Assembly: GCA_005408345.1 (NCBI GenBank)
Contig: SEMN01000088.1
Span: 992,001-1,056,000 of the forward strand
Direction of reading: 5' to 3'
Length of the DNA: 64,000 bases
From: Macquaria australasica
Taxonomy: Eukaryota; Chordata; Actinopteri; Centrarchiformes; Percichthyidae
Shown here: one piece after another, positions 1-12,722 of the stretch
Numbering within the stretch: the stretch's first letter is position 1
Layout of the letters: the number at the start of each line of letters is the position of its first letter
Translations under genes and position numbers: made by a program
Notes under the pieces: model-generated
The model's database searches: none
Told to the model about the DNA's origin: nothing
The model's input: only the letters and a program-made list of their open reading frames with translations

Positions 1-3000
1 TTTCTTTTCTCCTCAGCTCATGTCATTTTATCTGAATTTCTCCCTCAACTGAACAAATCTCAAAGCGATCAAGTTAGACGGCGGCTGAATATATCTCAGG
101 GTGATCAAGTTAAGACAGAGAGAGAAAGAAAAGAAATTGGAAAAGAAACTCTGAACCCCCCCTCTAAAGCTGAGAGGCTTAGCTGAAACTCCGGGAGAAT
201 CGGCACGGAGGATGAAATAATGCGTCAGAGAAATATGCTTACAGCACAGGGAGGCAAAAATGGGATACAGCCACCTCTGAGGTCTGCAGCTGTGGAAAAG
301 TGCATACTGGCTTGCTGAGAATCCACAAAACCAGATTAGAGTTAGTGACTTAGCAACACTTGTGACCTTGTCTGCCTGGCTTGGGAGCAAAGGACTTAAT
401 ATCAGCAAGAATTTAAAGTTTCATTACGACCATCTGACACTTAAGGAGGTAGGAAAGGAGAAAACAGGGACGGGGGAAAAGAAAATGAAAGAGATTTAAG
501 TTCTTTCATCCTCAGCAAAATGAACTAAGATGACAGCCTCAGGGCATTTAGTGTGTGCTAAAATACATGGCAGGTTAAAAGGAGGCAGGGCTTTTGTGGT
601 GGCGCGGGGGCTTTTCAGGGAGAACCGGGAAGAAATGAATGGTCTCTAAGCAAAGTCTTAGACAGCAAAGTGCTGACAGCTTCCATGTCCTCAGACGTTC
701 CCGTGAACGCTGTAGAAAAAAAACTACCAGCTTCCCCTTTGCCCCCAGTCACACACTCCATAGTGCAATACTGACTATACACACTGGTCCACAGCATACA
801 TTTTCACACAATCTCGCACACATGCCGGTATTCCTATACTTGTGAGGGCCTTCGACTGGCGTTGTTCATTCTCTGCCTCCTGGTCCTTATTTCTAATCTC
901 AACCCTTCACACTTTTACGCTTAAGTAACCTTGAAGTTATAATGTGGAATATTTCTGTTTATCCTGCATGTGACAATTACTACGAAATTTTTATAGACAG
1001 GTACCTAAGATGGAAAAAGTCCTGCACACTCATTATAACATGCTCACTTTATTTACGACGTTTCCATCCTCAGCCCTTCATCAGATAAAGTTCATATAGA
1101 CAAACACCACCAGTACCATATAAATAAATATAAACACATATTTATATTAACATAGCCCATAAAAAAAACCCCCACCAATTAGAAGGTGCCAGTAGCCCCT
1201 CTCTGACACCTGTTTGTTTTCCCAGGTTATGTTTGTGGCACAGCTGCTGTTTGTCTATATGAATTTTACATAATGAATGTCTGGGGATTGAAATATCATA
1301 AATAAAGTAAAAACATGTGATTGACAGTGTGCGGTGTCTTTATCTTGACATGTACTGCTGTCTGGATTATGTTTTCTTTTTAGCAACATAAAGAGGAAAT
1401 ATTTATATTGAACTAACCTGAACATTTTCCCCTGCCATTTAAAACTTTCACTGTCAAGATATTTAATTTGTTGTCCCAACTAAAGCATGATAAATGTTCT
1501 TATGGTTACATTTAGGCAACTCAAAGCACTTGCTTAAGGTTAGGGGTAGATTGGGGTTTTGGTTAAAGTCAACACTGACTTGAAGCACGAGGCTTAACCG
1601 AGCGTTTTAGTAGCCTAAACCAAACAATACGTGGGACACAGGATGTAAACCCTTCGGAGTCGACCTCCATGTGACACGTGTGCAGTATAAAGATGTCATA
1701 TGATGTCGCCAATGCAGTCCTACTGTATTTGATACAGCAATGACTTTTCCAACTATAAAACTACTAAAGAGGACATAAAAGGAGGAGGAAAACAGGATTT
1801 TGAGGGGTTATTACAGGTGAAGTCAGGACATACAGGGTTTAAAGTGAAGATAACAATATACTGTATGCCTTTCTAAATATTAAGGATCTAGCTAGCTTTC
1901 TGTCTTAGTAATACAACATTTTTGAACAGTATGCTATACCCACTGAGACCAAATGATTTGACCAGATTAACGCTATCACTCACAGTGACTGGAGCAAACG
2001 CTGAGTAAAAGTTATTTCATCCATTTTTGTCTGTGTTATTTACTGATGACTGTGTTATTATAAGCCTTTTAGTCTCAGGTACATAAACAACTCACAGATT
2101 TCACTGATAGTGAAATTGTTGTTTGGATTACTGTTCTGTAATAAGCAATTATGTTTGACAGCTTAGAATTTCTAATGCAGTCAATACATTTTATAACTGG
2201 ATTTTTCTGGATCTGGATCTTGACTGCAACTATTAACATCTAATGTTTCATTATTTTCAGAGGCAGATAAATGGAAGAAGTCAAAAACCACAATTTTTGG
2301 TCTGGGGCTGATAGAGTTAAAGTAAAAAGCTGTCTGATGCCAGCTGTACTTGGACAAAGGACGTGTTTTCCTGCTAGGGGATTTATATTTAAGTCATTTT
2401 GCCCATCATGTCTTCCATTCAAAGCAAAGCTTTGGGACAAGATGTGTTTCTGCTCACGGTGCTTGTTAAAGAAATGAAAATAGCAGAGAGCACAGCTGCA
2501 CATTTTTTTGTTCCTGTGCTTTTGACCAACCTGGTTAGTCTTTACACCAAAAGTGCATTGTACTGCTTTATCAGTCCTGACACACCTCTCCTCGCACTCG
2601 CTGCAGTCGACTTCACAGTGAGTCACTGCAGCACCAAAGAGGCGCAGGCGAGAAAAATGCCACTTTGTGAAAATGCCACTTAGCTCATCACAAAAAGAGG
2701 ACTAGAAAAAACATAAAACGCATAATTTCCTGCACAGCAGAGAATATTTTCTGGGAAAAACAAACTAAAAACTGGATAAAGGTTAAATAACTACTGTTCC
2801 ATGATCTCCATCAGTAACAAAGAGGAAAAAATCTAACATTTATTTATTGAAAATGTTTTGGCGTGTTAATCAGACCTCTAACTTAACCTTAACTGAACTT
2901 AAATCCAATTTCAATTCAGCGTATTTACTTTGATCGGTTTTCTTTATCTGCCTATCGTCATAAGGCTGTTTTTGTTCTCAAAAACAATTAAGTACAAGAA

Positions 3001-5062
3001 CACCAACACTCCCCTCTTTCCTCACTTTGATGTCTTTTCTGGCCATGAAATCCCAACATCATCCCATACCACAGGCTTGCATCCACTTTGTTCCCACAGC
3101 AAGGTCAGCAGCAGAAAGACACCTCACCCCCAAATCAAATCGGAGACCTCAGAGATTCTTTAACAAGCTCCACACCTGTTTTCCACTTTAACCCCTCTCC
3201 AAAAGCTCAGCTCTAATGCTCCACTAATTCCTCTCTTCCTGCTAGCATTAATACCACCAGGGACTGTAGCCTGTTTACACTTTCATTTCAGATGGGTTTA
3301 ATTATCTAAACAGCAAACAACATAGAGGAGCTGTGCTTCAGACAGATCTGCAGATCGAGGACACTGTTGGCACAGAGACAGACCTTAATATCATCATATT
3401 TTAGTAAGATGTCACCCTGACCTGCTCCTGATTTCTTTTGCTGTTGATGCAAACTGAACACTTCCTCCATGTTTTCCTGTTGTCTTGATAAATACAGGAT
3501 GTTGGTGGGATTGGGGTTAAGCTACTGTCCATAACATGTAAAACTTACTGCACAGATGTTTCACATTAAAAGCCTTCCAGAAGCTCAAACTGCATAATCA
3601 AGCCTGTTCCTGGTTGGCTTTTAATTTGAAACATCTGCAGGAAGTGTTGAGTTTTGTTCACAGCAGCTTATCATGATCAAAAAATGCAAATGCAATGTCA
3701 ATTAATGTTGTTGTACTGATGAAAATAGTAATAATAATAAAATGTACATTAAGCTTAATTAACCAGCTGTGCTATGAGCTATGTTTTTGTTAGCATTAGC
3801 GACCGGCTAGCTATTATTTCTTCGTGCTGGCCAAGGCTATTATTTGAGACTCTGTCATAATTTTAATACCGGCTGTTATTTGAGAATTTATGGTTTCCAT
3901 TTAGGAATTTGATGATGACATTTTATCAAGCACAGACATAAAGGCCACATTTTCTTTTGGAGTGCAGTGTGCGCTCCTGAGGACTTTCTATGACTCTGTG
4001 GTGGCATCAGCTGTCTTGTATGGGGTGACCTGTTGGGCCAGTGGCATCTCTTCCAGGGATAGGAAGAGACTGGACAGACTGATTAAGAAGGCCAGCTCTG
4101 TCCTTGGATGCCCTCTGAACCCAGTGGAGGTGGTGGGAGGCAGGAGAATAGTGGCCAAGCTATCATCACTACTGGAGAACACTTCCCACCCCCTACATGT
4201 CACTCTTTCAGCACTGGGCAGCTCCTTCAGCGACCGGCTGCTCCACCCGCGGTGTCTGAAGTAGAGGTACCGTAGGTCCTTTCTGCCTGCTGCTGTCAGA
4301 CTCTATAATCAGTACAACTCCCGGTAATCTACACTTGACTGTCAGTGTGCAGACTATTCACTACTATACTTCATCTACTGCTGTGCATTATCTTCATGCA
4401 TATATTGTATTCATGATGTTATCTACTTAATATGTTGCTGTGAAATATTTTTCATATACATGTATATTATATATGTGCAATATTTGTATCTTATCTATTT
4501 GTTCATACTTACAACTGCACTCAGTCACTCTATTATTTATTTCTGTCTATACTGTGTATAGGACTATTTTTCTATTTATTTTTATTGTATTTCTATATAT
4601 GACACTTTTGCTGGCTGCTGCAACGCTAAAAATTTCCCCGCTGTGGGACAATAAAGGCTTATCTCTCTCTCTCTCTCTCTTATGACTTATTGTGATTATT
4701 ACAAGGTCATCAGGATAAGAAATGATGAACAAATTGTTCTATTTAATATATATTTCTTTTATGGACTCTGCTTACAGTTTGAATGAATGAAGTTGACTTC
4801 GATGACTAATTTCTGGCCATTTTAAAAGCTTTCTTAGAGCTGAAAACCAATTTCTCTGTCAAAAGCCAAGCTGCCACACAAATGTATTGTTAGTACTAAC
4901 AGATTAGAAGAAGACACAGCATTGTCTCCAAATACCACCATGAATCTTACTGACAGCATAAAATTAAAATTTGAATGAGATGAATCAGCTTAGATGAAAA
5001 GCTAATTTCTGTCCAAAACAGCCATTTCCTGTCGTCCAAAGAGTGAAAACAAAAGCTCTTAC
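1..5062 (-). other. gria4: gria4 intron after exon 10 (partial)
   Basis: Intronic sequence downstream of the exon ending at 5063; the next exon (pore region) would be beyond base 1. Its donor GTAAGAGC is at 5062. Contents seen: an AT-rich background, a small direct duplication around 60-117 (two copies of a GATCAAGTTA motif about 40 bp apart), a dispersed fish repeat near 1500-1640 related to 34780-34960, and an L2-like LINE 3' end at 3950-4681. No other exon is recognisable. Confidence 0.8.
3950..4681 (+). mobile_element. 3' end of an L2/Maui-like LINE
   Basis: The open stretch 3962-4264 encodes the C-terminus of a non-LTR retrotransposon reverse transcriptase protein, with LLRTFYDSVVASAVLYGVTC, RKRLDRLIKKASSVLGCPL and KLSSLLENTSHPL. 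A TAG at 4262 interrupts the reading, which otherwise continues YRRSFLPAAVRLYNQ. The 3' UTR ends with a segment around 4610-4660 that contains a GTGGGACAATAAAGG motif and passes directly into (TC)n at 4662-4681. A short 3' microsatellite tail instead of poly(A) is typical of fish L2-type elements. The piece is 5'-truncated (about 0.7 kb of a multi-kb element) and lies antisense to gria4. The clade name is inferred from resemblance only. Confidence 0.75.
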
Positions 5063-5269
5063 CCCGTACACCAGCTCCCCGACCATGCCGTTCCAGATCT
5101 TCGTCTCTGGGTCCCTGGCACCGTACTTTCCGTCGGGAACGATAGAGATTTTGTACTTGATGCCGATGTGTTTGGCGATCTCCGAGGCCAGGTCCACGCA
5201 GTAGCCCTCGTACTGGTCGTTGCCCTCGTACATCTCCCAGTTCTTCTTAAGCATCACATAGGGACCCTC
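5063..5269 (-). CDS. gria4: GluA4-type AMPA receptor, coding exon 10 (ligand-binding domain S1)
   Basis: A 207-bp, phase 0-0 exon encoding 69 residues from EGPYVMLKKNWEMYEG to WNGMVGELVYG. The acceptor is TGTAG|GA and the donor GGG|GTAAGA. GNDQYEGYCVDLASEIAKH and GIKYKISIVPDGKYGARD identify an AMPA S1 lobe. The ASEIAKHIGIKYKI and IVPDGKYG combination favours GluA4 over GluA1-3 (from memory of the family). The Tyr of QYEGY corresponds to the glutamate-contacting Tyr450 of GluA2. The remaining S1 contacts (Pro, Thr and Arg of the PLTITLVR block) lie in the next exon, which is not in the window. KKNWEMY has Trp where mammalian paralogues have His. Confidence 0.96.
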
Positions 5270-5965
5270 CTACACAAGGGACCATAACCAGTGAACCAAA
5301 CCGTCAGACAGACAGACACACAGACATGAGGGCTCGCACAATGGTTCATTGACACACCAACAGACAACAGAATGACAAACAGGAACTGCAGCTCATTAAT
5401 ACCAACCAGGGTTGAGGTTAAAGGCACCATGTGGAGTTTTCGACCACTAGGAGTGCTATGGAGCAATATTTTGATGAGTGGGCCCCCGTTTGTATCACAT
5501 GCACAAGCATGCTGGTGATGCAAAATACATTCTTGCTGATGGTTTCATGCTATTTCATTGATTGACATTTGGTGGCAGTGACACCCCTTTAAACACAGAA
5601 ATGCAGCAGAAGAAGATTGCTAGCTAGCAAATATGGATGTAAACAATGTAGGCTTTAAATGTTTTATAAGGCAGGAAATGCATTTGATGTTTAGGCCTCA
5701 AGGATACACACGAGGCATTTTTGATGAGAAACAACCTAAATTAGTTTGTTTACAAGAAAACTCTGCAGCGTACCTTCAGTTTCAGTTCAGTCAGTTTATG
5801 AAATGGATTTTTCTTCAGTACTGAACATGGAAAACATCTGATTTGTTGTAAAGCAATAAAAAGTAGTAACATTTTAAAGCTGCACCAGGCAAGATTTTAT
5901 TAAAAAATCAACAGAGAAAAAAAAAAGTTTGGCATGATCACTGGCTGATGTGCTGGTGACCTAAA

Positions 5966-6218
5966 TTAAAGGTGAAGTCGCGTAATTTGGAGTATAGCGC
6001 ATTTTCCACCCAAATCCACGCGATTGGCATATACCAGCTATACTAAGAATGATGTGATAACTTTGTTGTTGCCATAGTTGCCAAATTCATCCAAAACTTG
6101 AAACAGAATTTAAGCAGCAGAAAGTAAAATCAGTTTTCTCAACAACTTAATCTTTAGATTTCGCTCGTTGTTAGCGGCGCAACCTGAATGAGTAAAAAAA
6201 TGCATAGTGCACCTTTAA
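5966..6218. mobile_element. Candidate small MITE with TTAAAGGTG termini
   Basis: A 253-bp segment whose ends are inverted copies: TTAAAGGTGAAGT on the left and the reverse complement of AGTGCACCTTTAA on the right, giving a 9-bp perfect core and a few more matches. It has no coding capacity. Target duplication is not clear. Similar expanses beginning 'aaaggtg' are common in fish genomes as non-autonomous DNA transposons, so this is a probable MITE of unknown family. Confidence 0.4.
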
Positions 6219-7187
6219 ATGTAACGATAATTTAGTGTACAACAGAAAGGGATGCATGTGTAATCATAATAGTCTCATGCTGCATATACACAGCACAGAC
6301 TGGAGTTTAGGCAGGAAGTGTTAATGTGAATGCATGAGAGACTCAAAGAAAAGGGAGGAAAGTATGACTAAGCAGAAACGGAGGCAGACGTAAAGCTGAG
6401 GGGAAGTGAGAAATGAGCTGCAGCCAGACTGAATGACTTAATACCTAAAACAAGCCTGACTCAACTTGAACACTTAAAGTAATCAGGGGTGGCTACATCA
6501 GTCTACACTGTGACCAGCGGTAGGTTATAGATCATTTTTAGATTTGCTGTTGCTAAGAGAGTGATCTAAATGTAAACCTCGTCTGGTTTCCGCGCTCATA
6601 TTTCCAAACAAATTACTTTTGTCATGGAAGGCAGCCTATTGCATATTAAGAACGGGAGCAATTTATTCCTGAGATGTGTTTGCTTGACATTGCCCTGGGC
6701 CAAAGCAAGGTAACCAAAGACTCCTCAGTGGGGGGAGAATGCAAATGCTCGGCATTATGTTAATGTACAACATAATGACGGCACAATTCAGCAGTTTCAT
6801 GACAAAAAAAGACCTGATCTGAAATATATGTTTCACAACTGCTTTTGCACAAAAAAATGTCAATATAATAATTGCAATTGCACGCACAATTAGCAGTTAG
6901 AGGAAGAGTTGTAGGCAACAGGCTGCTCCCCTCCAACTCTTCATCAAGGTAACAAACTTTTCTGTGTCCTGATGTTGTGTAGAAAACTACTCACGCCATG
7001 TGCAGCATGAAATCAGATTGCAGTGGCTCATGGCATGATGGAAAAAAGGCCGATTATTGACGACGTCTTTATTAGATAAGGTGAGTTTGTTTGGCTGTGC
7101 TGTAAACAGATACATCAGTCTGACAAAGTAGCTGCTTGAGGAGTGTTTACAGACTTCTGGGACTTGCAGTATTAAACCACACTTGCT

Positions 7188-7201
7188 GTTACCATGGTAA
7201 C
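7188..7201. promoter_or_regulatory. Perfect X-box palindrome (RFX-type site)
   Basis: GTTACCATGGTAAC is a perfect 14-bp palindrome matching the RFX-family X-box consensus (GTNRCC, short spacer, RGYAAC). It lies inside intron 9, about 1.9 kb upstream of exon 10 in transcript direction, followed at once by a second CCATGG. RFX factors act in neurons and ciliated cells, but a single motif match is weak evidence. It may also belong to a dispersed repeat, since a repeat-like stretch starts at about 7245. Confidence 0.35.
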
Positions 7202-7838
7202 CATGGCTGTCGCCAAATCAACCAGGGCTGAAATTTTGAGGATTACAACTTTAAAGCCCCTATAGTCTGTGAAGGATTTGTTATGACTCTGGCGCCCCCA
7301 GTGGTGCAAAAGAAACTGACACTGTGGCAGTAGCCTGACTACTGGTCGGAAAACAACACAGACTGTGCTAATTTTCACTGGCATTGTCTTTTATTTTACA
7401 AATAAAAAAACATTTCTACACATAATGGCATTAACTGTCCTATGAGCACCACTTCAAATAAAGCATTACCATGTTTTCTTTCTACTGACAATTCTCAAAA
7501 CGGCTGAAAAATGGAATTGATGATACGCTTTTAACGAATCTCGAACATTTTAATGATGACGACTTAATTTACAAGTTGATCTTCACAGATGTTTTGGATG
7601 TGTGTCAGCCCCTAATCCATATGATTTATGATAGCAGGGTGTATGACAGTGCTGGCAGCCAGACGAGCAGAGGAAGTGGCAGAGATAAAGGATACAGTCA
7701 GTGTTTCTGGCATGAGAAGAGAGCAGTACTTCAGAGGTTTTCACAGCAAAGGCCAGCACGGCTGACAGGCTGGTCAATAATCCCAAACACACTGCTTCAC
7801 TCACTGCCTAATAAAACTAATTAACATGCCATTAAAAG

Positions 7839-7876
<38 letters not shown>
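7839..7876. repeat. (AC)n microsatellite, interrupted
   Basis: A dinucleotide tract of about 38 bp interrupted by ATAT. On the gria4 transcript it reads (GU)n. Confidence 0.9.
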
Positions 7877-9597
7877 ACAGGGCCAACTTGATGTCACAAA
7901 TCCATACGTACGTACATCAGGGTACACACACACATATGCACCCACATCAGAACTGTTGGATTGTGCAGCCTAAAATCTGCCTGTCTGGTTTTATATGCGA
8001 GTGTTTTGTGCATTATGCAAGATAAACAATCTGTGGCACATTCTGTTTGAATACGAGCAGTAATAAGCAGCAAAATGATGGTCCATACTGTACAATAACT
8101 TGACAACAAACACATCATTTTATGAAGGAAACACACAATAATGCTTCTCAGTAAGTGACTCATTTCTGGGTCTCAGTCTCCAGTAGCCACTTGAGGCACT
8201 AATCACATTTTTATTAGATTCAGTGCGTTTATATGACATTGAAAAGGGGGAGCACATTTAAAGCACAGACAGAAAAAATATTTGCAAATGTCTTCTGCGC
8301 TTTTTTCACATGAAGTGCACTTGACTGGCTGCTGCAGTGGGGCAAGGAATTTAGATCACCTTGGTGCTTTAATGAATGCCAATACTGTTAGAGCTGAGCC
8401 TCAACCTCATATACAGCCTGTACACTTGCAGCAGTAGGCACTGTTTGCTACTTGCAGCAATAAAAAGTAACACAGAATATACGATTTAAATATAATAATA
8501 TAAGATTTAAAATTTAAACTGTATGGGTGAAAAAACAACACCACTGCTGTATAAATCACCAAGAAAAACTGCTACTCAAATTTGATTATTTGCAGAATTA
8601 ATACATGTTATGCTCCATTTGTGGGCAATTTTGATTCACAAATTTGTTACCCAAGAGTAAAAAGAACTTGCAGGATGAAGTCCTGCTGTTGGAGATCAGC
8701 ATACATAAACAGCATATTTAGTCGTGTCAGTGGTGGTATTAGGAGACCTTAAAAATATCACTACACACACATGGCAATGCTGCGTCGTTGCCATGTGATG
8801 CTGTGATGCAAAGAAGAAATGGTTTGACATGGAGTTAGATGCCAAAACAGGTCTTGCTAAAGCAAAGCAGTCCATGACCTAGAGGATGTTACAAGAGACA
8901 ACAAGAGAATACAGCAAAACCTGTTGTCGAACCTCTTAGTAAATTGGCGAGCCATGATTTGATTTCAGTGACATATTTAAACTCCAATTTCATTCAGATT
9001 AAGATACTATAATTGTTAAGTCAAACACGTTTTTTTTCCCCTGTGGATTTTTTGTACATAGTTACTTCTGTTCATTCCTATGAATGAATTCTAAATTGGT
9101 GAATGCGACAAGTTCTCTTAAATAATTCGTGCCAATTAAGAGCAAATCTCTTCGTACGAGAGGTTCTTGCGTGATTCTCCTCCCTCAGAATTCCTTGAAC
9201 AAAGGCTAAACAAAAACATAATTATAGCAGGACCTTGTCTGTTCTTCTTGCCCTCTGGCAGATTGACAGTGTGTCAGGTTTAAAGTGCAGTGGAGGAGTT
9301 TAAAGCCAAGGAACATTGCATCAAAGCTTTCAGCCTTGTCCTGTCAATAAGATGACAGTCCAACAGTGAAGCTCCCATAAACAAGGACAAAGTTTAAGCA
9401 CCAACCTCCAGGCAGCTATGACCTGAGACACCAGAGAGCTCTGCTAACACCTTGATCTAAAGACAAATAATATACATACACACTATGAATTAAATCCACC
9501 AGACAGAAGAAGATCATGACGTGGGTGCAGATCTACTCACTCACGTTTACCAAATTAAAAGTGAATAATCTAATGAAATGGACTGGCTAATAAATAT

Positions 9598-10074
9598 AGA
9601 GTTCTGAAACACAGTCTTATCTTTAGCCCCAGTCAAAAACATCGTTATCTAGCTAACCATAATGTTCAAAATAAAAGCCAGTAGCAGCTGCTAACCACAC
9701 AACATTTTCAGAGCACTAACTAGCCCCCTTTTGGACTGTCTCCCATTTAAAAGCTTAAGGAAGCGGCTGTGTGCTGCTCTTAAACGGAGGTGGACAAGTT
9801 TAACCAACATACATTTGCCAAACAGACCACGTGTTTGAGTTTACCAGCCACGTTCATCTGGCTGATACTGGGGGAAAAGTAGATCTATTAACTGGCACGG
9901 CAGAAGAACCTTTCCAATGCAAGCATACATTTGAAGCCGAAATAACAAAAATATAGCCTCGGGTTAGGATTCGGGTCTCACATTCGGCAGTACCAGGTTC
10001 AGTCGGGTCGGGCCTGAAAGGCACGGGTATGGGCCGGGTTTGGGCATCAGTTTTAGGTCCGTGCAGAACTCTAG
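9598..10074. mobile_element. Candidate inverted-repeat element with TAGAGTTCTG ends
   Basis: The left end reads TAGAGTTCTGAAACAC and the right end, reverse-complemented, TAGAGTTCTGCACGG, about 10 bp of perfect terminal inversion over a 477-bp segment. The right part is rich in GGGTCGGG/GGCCGGG motifs seen in a common fish hAT-like repeat that ends GTGCAGAACTCTA. No target duplication was visible and there is no coding content, so the left boundary in particular is doubtful. Confidence 0.3.
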
Positions 10075-10080
10075 TGTATT

Positions 10081-10150
10081 GTCACATCAAAACAAGGATG
10101 ACTACAACAAACCAAACCTCTGGCAGAATTGGGGATTGAACAGTGCAGGC
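10081..10150 (+). repeat. Copy A of a dispersed ~65-bp sequence
   Basis: The stretch around ACTACAACAAACCAAACCTC and CTGGCAGAATTGGGGATTGA closely resembles 48828-48895. Read in the same frame both resemble each other in protein (LQQTKPLAELGIEQ versus LQQTQRLAEMGIQY), although copy A has a TGA stop. The parent element is not identified; an ORF in copy A continues to 10389 without recognisable similarity. Confidence 0.4.
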
Positions 10151-11099
10151 TGAAAGAAGACGAAACACCCCAAAATACTATGAAGTGGTTTGATGATCTG
10201 GACACCATTTTTGGCAACCAAACAGATTGTCCTGGCCCTGACTGTGCCCTGGATTCTCTGTCTGAGCTTGAACTTAGATCTCATGTTCACATAAATGTGA
10301 AAGTAAATCGACAACAATGCCATCGGCACTTCTTCTTTTGTTGTTGTTCTAGTACAAAAGCCTCACAAGGTTCTTTAAAGTTCAAGTAAAGAGAGGTTTC
10401 TGCGGTGGAAATGACCTACTATTTACCTTTAAATCTACAGATGACAAAGTTGATGCTGTTTCACTGCTGTGCATACAGTACCAAGACAGGTCCATACACT
10501 GAAACCAGAGAGCAACTAGCCTATGTTTGATGACAAGTGTATTTCCCAACATGTTGAACTGTTCCTTTATAACTGCATCTTGTTATATCAAGTTCCTAAG
10601 ACATGGAGGCAGCCTTGATGTAATATAACACTGAGCCACTTCATTAGGTTTATGCTAAACAAACATTACTCTCACGAACATTAAAAGCAGGAGTGAAAGG
10701 CAGCCGTCACAATGTAACTATAATATCATGCTGCATAAAAGCGTGATGGATATGAACTGGGATGATTACGAGAGCATTAGTCTTTCTAAGCTGTTTTAAA
10801 GCTTACAGGAAGCCCTCAGAGTGTGTAATATACTGTACGGTAGAGCAGGTAGTCAGAGAAGGTGACAGATTTAGAGCAAACAGGAATTCAGCTAGACATA
10901 ATGAATATTCACATTCTGGTACCGCCTCACTTTATAGTTCAGGGTCCATAGATCTTTGCAAAACTTACAAATTCAAACCAGGATGGGATTCAAGCTGTGA
11001 TTGGCCACACAAACACACCGGGCATGACTATGTATGAATCTAACACACACAAACAGGTGCAGTGGGAGCTTGTTTATGCTAGTAAACAGACACTGTGCT

Positions 11100-11370
11100 G
11101 TTAGGAGCTGGGGGCCCATTTTAGCCTCAATGGGTGTCCATCCACAAGCACCGTCCTTAAAAGAGACAGTGTCTTTTTCCCTCCATTTGCATTTCATTTT
11201 CCTCTCGAGGGGCTCCATTACGGCTCAGAGTGGCTCCATTTCTTGTTCAGTTTTCTGAACAGGGTGTCCATTAACATAGGTGCCGTGTCTCTCCTCTCGC
11301 CCAGTGTCTTTAGGGCTTCATTTTGGCTCGGGTTGTTGTGTCCATCACTCTGCCATTAAGGGCTTTCATA
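11100..11370. repeat. Degenerate minisatellite-like block
   Basis: Imperfect, irregularly spaced recurrences of a motif close to GGGCTNCATTTTGGCTC and GTGTCCAT are seen, for example near 11113, 11209, 11231, 11317 and 11339-11370. Spacing varies and divergence is high, so this may be an ancient tandem array or part of a transposon with internal repeats. Confidence 0.35.
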
Positions 11371-12645
11371 TCCTGCTTGCGTCCAACTGGGGCTCAGTTT
11401 CTTAAAATGGGGTTCCTCATCAGGGGCTGAAAAGAGGGAGGATTGTGCTGAGCTGTGACTCTCCATTCCCACCTCCTTCCCTCCTCCACTCAGCTGCTAC
11501 ATGTATGCTCAACATCTGGCTGCTTTACTCTAGTCAGCCATGTCAGAGTCACTGCTACAGCCAGAGATTTACATGCCATGCAAAGGCCATTCATTTCAAT
11601 CATGTGTAAAATGCTTTGATTGATTTGACTCTTTTATGAAGTCTTTCATCTGTACAATAAGAACAGAAACCTCAGTAACGGCAGCTGGTTATGGAGCCGT
11701 TTGACTGCTTTTTGAGATGTTTATTGGTGCATAAAAGAGAATCTAAGTGACGGTAGATGATTCTGGAGTTGTATGATGGTTTATTGGAGTTTCTATTGGA
11801 GTAATAAAAGGAAAGCCCCTTCCTTTATTGATAATGTTGTACTGTTGTAACAAAGCGTGTGTGATCCCTAAACTCTGGTCAGTCATACACAACGGAAGGG
11901 CCTTCGAGGGGTAAGTAAAGTGCTGAAATCTGAGCACTGCATGGGAATATGAATCCTTTCAAACTTCATCAGTCCACCGTCAGATACTTTTACTATAAAT
12001 CATAGGGTGTAATCAATGTGATGTTCAAGGAGTTTATGTGTTATGAAATGTTTTGGCTACATAAGTGGACCTTTGAGTTGCGATTATTTTGTCACATCAC
12101 AAATCTTGTCGCCGGTCCTGTATTCTGGTCTATTGAGGCTACCATTGGTGGATAATTGGTATGTCTACCTTTTTCTGTGATGGATTTCTCCAAGTGAGAA
12201 TGTTGAGTGTCTGTGCAAAACGGCAGAGAAGCCCTTACTCTTTGCTCTAAAGGCTGCTAAAGTAACTTAACTACTGATGATGTTTTACATAGTTAAAAAA
12301 GTCAAACTCTATTGATTCTGCACATACAGTATGTCTACATTAAGTCTGCATCTATGATAAAATACAGCATCAAACACGACAAATTACCCAAGAATGCTGT
12401 TAACAGTGTTAAAGTGCATACGTATATTAGAGAGTACTGTAGTAAAAAAGGGAGGATAACAGTGCAGCTGACCATCATACTTTAATGTCAGGTTGTTGAG
12501 AATGCAGGTTTTGATGTTGGAGCATTGAACCTCAGGCTCCTGACTCTGCATATCCCTCAAGTGTTATGTTCAATGTGGTCTGCAGCAGCACTAGATAATA
12601 AAGTCTCCTGGCATTATAAATTGCTAAGAATATGACTGACTGCAT

Positions 12646-12649
<4 letters not shown>

Positions 12650-12697
<48 letters not shown>
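12650..12697. repeat. (TG)n microsatellite 25 nt downstream of the exon 9 donor
   Basis: A tract of 24 GT units on the plus strand. On the gria4 transcript it is (CA)n, starting about 25 nt after the GT of the exon 9 splice donor. CA repeats near 5' splice sites are known binding sites for hnRNP L and can promote or repress exon inclusion depending on position (established knowledge). Any effect on gria4 is inference. Confidence 0.9.
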
Positions 12698-12698
<1 letters not shown>

Positions 12699-12722
12699 GG
12701 CGAGGACATGCCGGCCTCTTAC

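Larger units (their letters stand above)
5270..12722 (-). other. gria4: gria4 intron 9 (exon 9 to exon 10)
   Basis: A 7.45-kb intron with donor GTAAGAGG at 12722 and acceptor ending TGTAG at 5270. It holds interspersed fish repeats (about 5410-5830), a short inverted-repeat element at 5966-6218, an RFX-like palindrome at 7188-7201, (AC)n at 7839-7876, a GGGTCGGG-rich repeat around 9960-10074 and a degenerate minisatellite at 11100-11370. Long stretches in 6220-7180, 8200-9590 and 11400-12640 show nothing I can name. Confidence 0.85.

Noticed and set aside
1..5062. Search for the next gria4 exon (PLTITLVREEVIDFSKPF block)
   Set aside because: No match on the minus strand before the exon at 5063, so it should lie outside the window.
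10129..10389. Plus-strand open frame of 86 codons with a plausible protein-like composition
   Set aside because: Kept only as part of a dispersed repeat observation; no family recognised and its frame is broken just upstream by a TGA.
6663..11258. Assorted open frames of 60-90 codons within intron 9
   Set aside because: Lengths are those expected by chance in AT-moderate DNA and none shows a motif or splice pattern.
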